Positions 61,392 through 64,000 of a DNA stretch of 64,000 bases are shown here, one piece after another. Position 1 is the first letter of the stretch; each line of letters begins with the position of its first letter. Location: contig JBQTIR010000005.1 of the NCBI GenBank assembly GCA_052387905.1, positions 62,001 through 126,000 of the forward strand. The letters run 5' to 3'. Source of the stretch: JBQTII01 sp052387905. Lineage in GTDB: Bacteria > Actinomycetota > Actinomycetes > Sporichthyales > Sporichthyaceae. Made by a program: the position numbers and the translations under genes. The notes under the pieces were generated by a model. It saw only the letters and a list, made by a program, of their open reading frames with translations. It did not search any database and had not been told where the DNA came from.

Positions 61392-62927
61392 TCAGAAGAG
61401 CAGGGCGGCGGCGGGGTCTTCCAGGACGGAGGCGACGTCGACCAGGAAGCGGGAGCCGGCTTCGCCGTCGACGATGCGGTGGTCGAAGGACAGCGAGAGC
61501 GTGGTGACCTGCCGCGGGACTACGACACCGTCAACGACCCAGGGCTGGGCCTTGATGGCGCCGACGCACAGGATCGCGGACTCGCCGGGATTGATGATCG
61601 GGGTGCCCGCGTCGACGCCGAACACGCCGACGTTGGTGATCGTGATGGTGCCCCCGGCCATGTCGGCGGGCGGGGTCTTGCCGGCCTTCGCGGTGGCCGC
61701 CAACTCCCCCAGCGCCCGCGCCAACTGGGGCAGCGTCAGATCGTCGGCGTCCTTGATGTTCGGGACGAGCAGACCGCGCGGGGTGGCGGCGGCGATACCG
61801 AGGTTGACGTAGCTTTTGAGCACGATCTCCTGCGCGATCTCATCCCAGCTCGCGTTGCACTCCGGCGTGCGTCGCGCGGCCAGGCACACGGCCTTGGCCA
61901 CGATGAGCAACGGGGAGACCTTCAGGCCCTCCAGTGACCGATGCGCGCGCAGGCGCTCGACGAACTCCGTCGTCCGGGTCGCGTCGATGGTGAGGAACTC
62001 GGTGACGTGCGGGGCGCTGAAGGCGCTGGCGACCATGGCCTGCGCGGTCATCTTGCGGACCCCGCGCACCGGCACGCGTTCTTCGCGCAGGCGGTGGGCA
62101 GCATCGGCGGCGGTAACCTTGTCCCCCGCTGCGGCAACCGAGGCCGAGACCGGCCGGGCACTGGACATGCCGGCGCGGGCGGCAACATCGTCGCGGGTAA
62201 TGGTTCCGCCGGGACCGGTGGCCGTGACGGTGCCGAGGTCGACGCCGAGATCCTTGGCCATCTTGCGCACCGGAGGCTTGGCCAGCACGGTGACCTTGAT
62301 GCCCGGGCCCTGCGCCGGGATAGTGATCGCCGACACCGCCTCCCCTGCATAAGGCGCCTCGCGGGCCTCGATCAGGCGCCCGGCCTCAAGACCACCGTGG
62401 CGCATCGGCTTGACGTCCTCGGTTCCGAGCGGCCCACCGGGGATCTCGCCGGGCTCTGCATCCGCCGGCGGTCGATGTGATGCGACATCATGCGTTGCTC
62501 GACGGGGGCGCCTGGCAGCGGAGGTCGTGCGCGGGCCGTAGCCGACCAGGATCGCCGTCCGCCCACCCGGTGCCTCACCTCCGATCAGACCAGCTGCCAC
62601 CTGCTGCTCCTCGCCGCCCATCGCATCGGCCACAGCAGCGGTCGCCGCAGCAGCCGGCGCGGCAACTTCCGGCGCCGCGGAGTCGGGCTCGGTCTCGATC
62701 GTGATGATCGGAGCCCCCACATCAACGACGTCGCCGGGGGAGTACAGCAACTCCACGACCACGCCCTCATACGGGCTGGGCAACTCGACGGCGGCCTTCG
62801 CCGTCTCGATCTCGACCAGGCGCTGATTGGTCCTCACGTGATCACCGACCGCAACGAACCAGGTCAGGATCTCCCCGTCGGCCAGACCCTCACCGACGTC
62901 GGGAAGCTTGAACTGCTTGCGCGCCAT
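61392..62927 (-). CDS. bkdC: 2-oxoacid dehydrogenase E2 (dihydrolipoyl acyltransferase)
   Basis: A 511-residue E2. The lipoyl domain (1-78) has the modified Lys in EIETAKAAVEL. A long linker with Ala/Pro and Arg-rich parts follows, then a peripheral-subunit-binding domain (VLAKPPVRKMAKDLGVDLGTV, in part), and the catalytic domain with the active His in SFDHRIVDGEAG. E2 moves the acyl group from E1 to CoA. The branched-chain assignment rests on the partner E1-beta and the layout. ATG at 62927. It lies 41 bp after E1-beta. The C-terminus ends in DPAALLF. Confidence 0.9.
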   Translation of the reverse strand: MARKQFKLPDVGEGLADGEILTWFVAVGDHVRTNQRLVEIETAKAAVELPSPYEGVVVELLYSPGDVVDVGAPIITIETEPDSAAPEVAAPAAAATAAVADAMGGEEQQVAAGLIGGEAPGGRTAILVGYGPRTTSAARRPRRATHDVASHRPPADAEPGEIPGGPLGTEDVKPMRHGGLEAGRLIEAREAPYAGEAVSAITIPAQGPGIKVTVLAKPPVRKMAKDLGVDLGTVTATGPGGTITRDDVAARAGMSSARPVSASVAAAGDKVTAADAAHRLREERVPVRGVRKMTAQAMVASAFSAPHVTEFLTIDATRTTEFVERLRAHRSLEGLKVSPLLIVAKAVCLAARRTPECNASWDEIAQEIVLKSYVNLGIAAATPRGLLVPNIKDADDLTLPQLARALGELAATAKAGKTPPADMAGGTITITNVGVFGVDAGTPIINPGESAILCVGAIKAQPWVVDGVVVPRQVTTLSLSFDHRIVDGEAGSRFLVDVASVLEDPAAALLF

Positions 62928-62968
62928 GGCGTTGCCTTCCCGCTTCCGTAGAAGCCGTATGCCGGAGC

Positions 62969-63955
62969 TCAGTACGCCAATGACCTGTCGACGGCGTCGA
63001 GGACTCGGTCCAGATCGGGCAGGTACTCCTCCTCGATGCGTGAGGGCGGGTAGGGGGTGTCGAACCCGCCGACCCGCAGCACGGGCGCCTCGAGGGAGTG
63101 GAAGCAATGTTCGGAGACTTTCGCCGCGATCTCCGCGCCGATGCCGAGATTAACCGGGGCCTCGTGCACGACGACCAGGCGCCCGGTGCGCCGGACCGAG
63201 GCAAAAATCGCCTCGGTGTCCAGTGGAGAGATCGAGCGCAAATCCAGGACTTCGAGGCTGTGGCCGTCCTCCGCCGCGGCGGAGGCTGCGTCCATGCAGA
63301 CCTTCACCATCGGCCCGTAGGCGGCCAGCGTCAACTGCGAACCGGCGCGCACGATGCGGGCCTGGTAGAGCGACTCAGCGGGGGGCCCGGCGGAGACGTC
63401 GAGCTCGGCCTTCTCCCAGTAGCGGCGCTTGGGCTCGAAGAAGATCACCGGGTCGTTGCTGGCGATGGCCTGTTGGATCATCCAGTACGCGTCGACCGGG
63501 TTCGAGCACGCGACGACCCGCAGGCCGGCGGTGTGCGCGAAGTACGCCTCGGGTGATTCGGAGTGGTGTTCCACCGCCCCGATGCCGCCGCCGAACGGGA
63601 TGCGTACGACGACCGGCATCTTGGAGTGCCCACCAGAACGCGCGTGCATCTTCGCCAACTGGCACACGATCTGGTCGAAGGCGGGAAACACGAACCCGTC
63701 GAACTGGATCTCACACACCGGCCGGTAGCCGCGCAACGCGAGCCCGATCGCGGTGCCGAGGATCCCGGACTCGGCCAGCGGGGTGTCGATGACCCGGTCC
63801 TCGCCGAAGTCCTTCTGCAGGCCGTCGGTGACCCGGAAGACACCGCCGAGTTTGCCGATGTCCTCTCCCATCAGCACGACCTTCGGGTCCCGCTCCATCG
63901 CGGCGCGCAGACCCATCGTGATCGACTTCGCCAGCGTCGTCGTCTGCCCACTCAT
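62969..63955 (-). CDS. bkdB: 2-oxoacid dehydrogenase E1 component, beta subunit
   Basis: A 328-residue E1-beta. Typical segments are MGEDIGKLGGVFRVTDGLQKDFG, DTPLAESGILGTAIGLAL, GRIGAVEHHSESPEAYF-like GIGAVEHHSESPEAYF with the catalytic His pair, and FDTPYPPSRIEEEYLP at the end. It forms the thiamine diphosphate E1 with an alpha subunit that should be encoded just past the right edge. GVFRVTDGL favours the branched-chain class over pyruvate. ATG at 63955 is used; GTG at 63967 is possible. It is not clear whether the operon has its own lipoamide dehydrogenase. Confidence 0.91.
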   Translation of the reverse strand: MSGQTTTLAKSITMGLRAAMERDPKVVLMGEDIGKLGGVFRVTDGLQKDFGEDRVIDTPLAESGILGTAIGLALRGYRPVCEIQFDGFVFPAFDQIVCQLAKMHARSGGHSKMPVVVRIPFGGGIGAVEHHSESPEAYFAHTAGLRVVACSNPVDAYWMIQQAIASNDPVIFFEPKRRYWEKAELDVSAGPPAESLYQARIVRAGSQLTLAAYGPMVKVCMDAASAAAEDGHSLEVLDLRSISPLDTEAIFASVRRTGRLVVVHEAPVNLGIGAEIAAKVSEHCFHSLEAPVLRVGGFDTPYPPSRIEEEYLPDLDRVLDAVDRSLAY

Positions 63956-63974
63956 ATCCGTGCCCACCTCCTTG

Positions 63975-64000
63975 CGTCCGACCAGAGGTGGCCTATAGCG
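63975..64000. repeat. Probable copy of the 42-bp palindrome, cut by the window edge
   Basis: The sequence starts CGTCCGA and reaches CTATAGCG at the 26th base, the same places as in the three clear copies; the middle has changed. It lies upstream of E1-beta. The missing half would confirm it. Confidence 0.5.

Overview
The window comes from the chromosome of a high-GC actinobacterium. Codon third positions are almost all G or C, GTG and TTG starts are common, and the gene set is actinobacterial: HspR-type HAIR operators in front of dnaK, a B/F/G-class sigma factor with GAF-ANTAR proteins, CsoR-CopA, F420-type luciferase-like oxidoreductases, FadE5- and MhuD-like proteins, and a Streptomyces-style hut cluster. 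The genus cannot be fixed from this stretch. No prophage, insertion sequence, CRISPR array or rRNA is visible; there is one tRNA (Gly, CCC).

Layout. 1-3642: start of dnaK with two HAIR operators, and a secreted M4 (thermolysin-type) metallopeptidase. 3994-14507: an eight-gene minus-strand histidine utilisation region in the order hutH, hutU, ProU/OpuC-type ABC transporter (ATPase and two permeases), M20 amidohydrolase, hutF, hutI. It encodes uptake (without a binding protein) and the formiminoglutamate deiminase branch, with the M20 enzyme in the place of HutG. 14737-19907: two tandem secreted paralogues, a large membrane Fe-S reductase of the Rv0338c type, an SRPBCC protein, a broken PIN-domain toxin and dcd. 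19926-31009: a second M4 peptidase, tRNA-Gly, a membrane cupredoxin, a CHRD protein, an HSL-type esterase, a class A penicillin-binding protein, a VOC protein, a class II Fic protein in a lower-GC patch, and a Cys-rich anchored protein. 31091-33767: copper efflux (copA, csoR, probable CsoR operator).

33853-43719: flavin, PLP and F420 enzymes and a GH15 enzyme, then a regulatory block. In that block a fatty acid desaturase is preceded by a 17-residue leader peptide and a SigF-like promoter and is coupled to a GAF-ANTAR gene; a second GAF-ANTAR gene, a sigma-F-type gene and a third GAF-ANTAR gene follow. 43768-56683: an accessory metabolic and stress set (SDR, zinc ADH, SnoaL, spermidine synthase-like protein, hemerythrin, DHA2 and SMR efflux pumps, esterase-cupin pair, LLM oxidoreductase, MhuD-like haem oxygenase). 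56757-60431: a FadE5-like acyl-CoA dehydrogenase, a divergent alpha/beta hydrolase and a downstream TetR gene, with a double palindromic operator between the divergent genes. 60494-63955: a nitrilase-family amidase and the E2 and E1-beta genes of a branched-chain 2-oxoacid dehydrogenase; E1-alpha should lie just beyond the right edge.

A 42-bp palindrome recurs between genes (three clear copies, one diverged copy, one cut by the right edge). Long perfect hairpins sit between several convergent gene pairs and probably act as bidirectional terminators.
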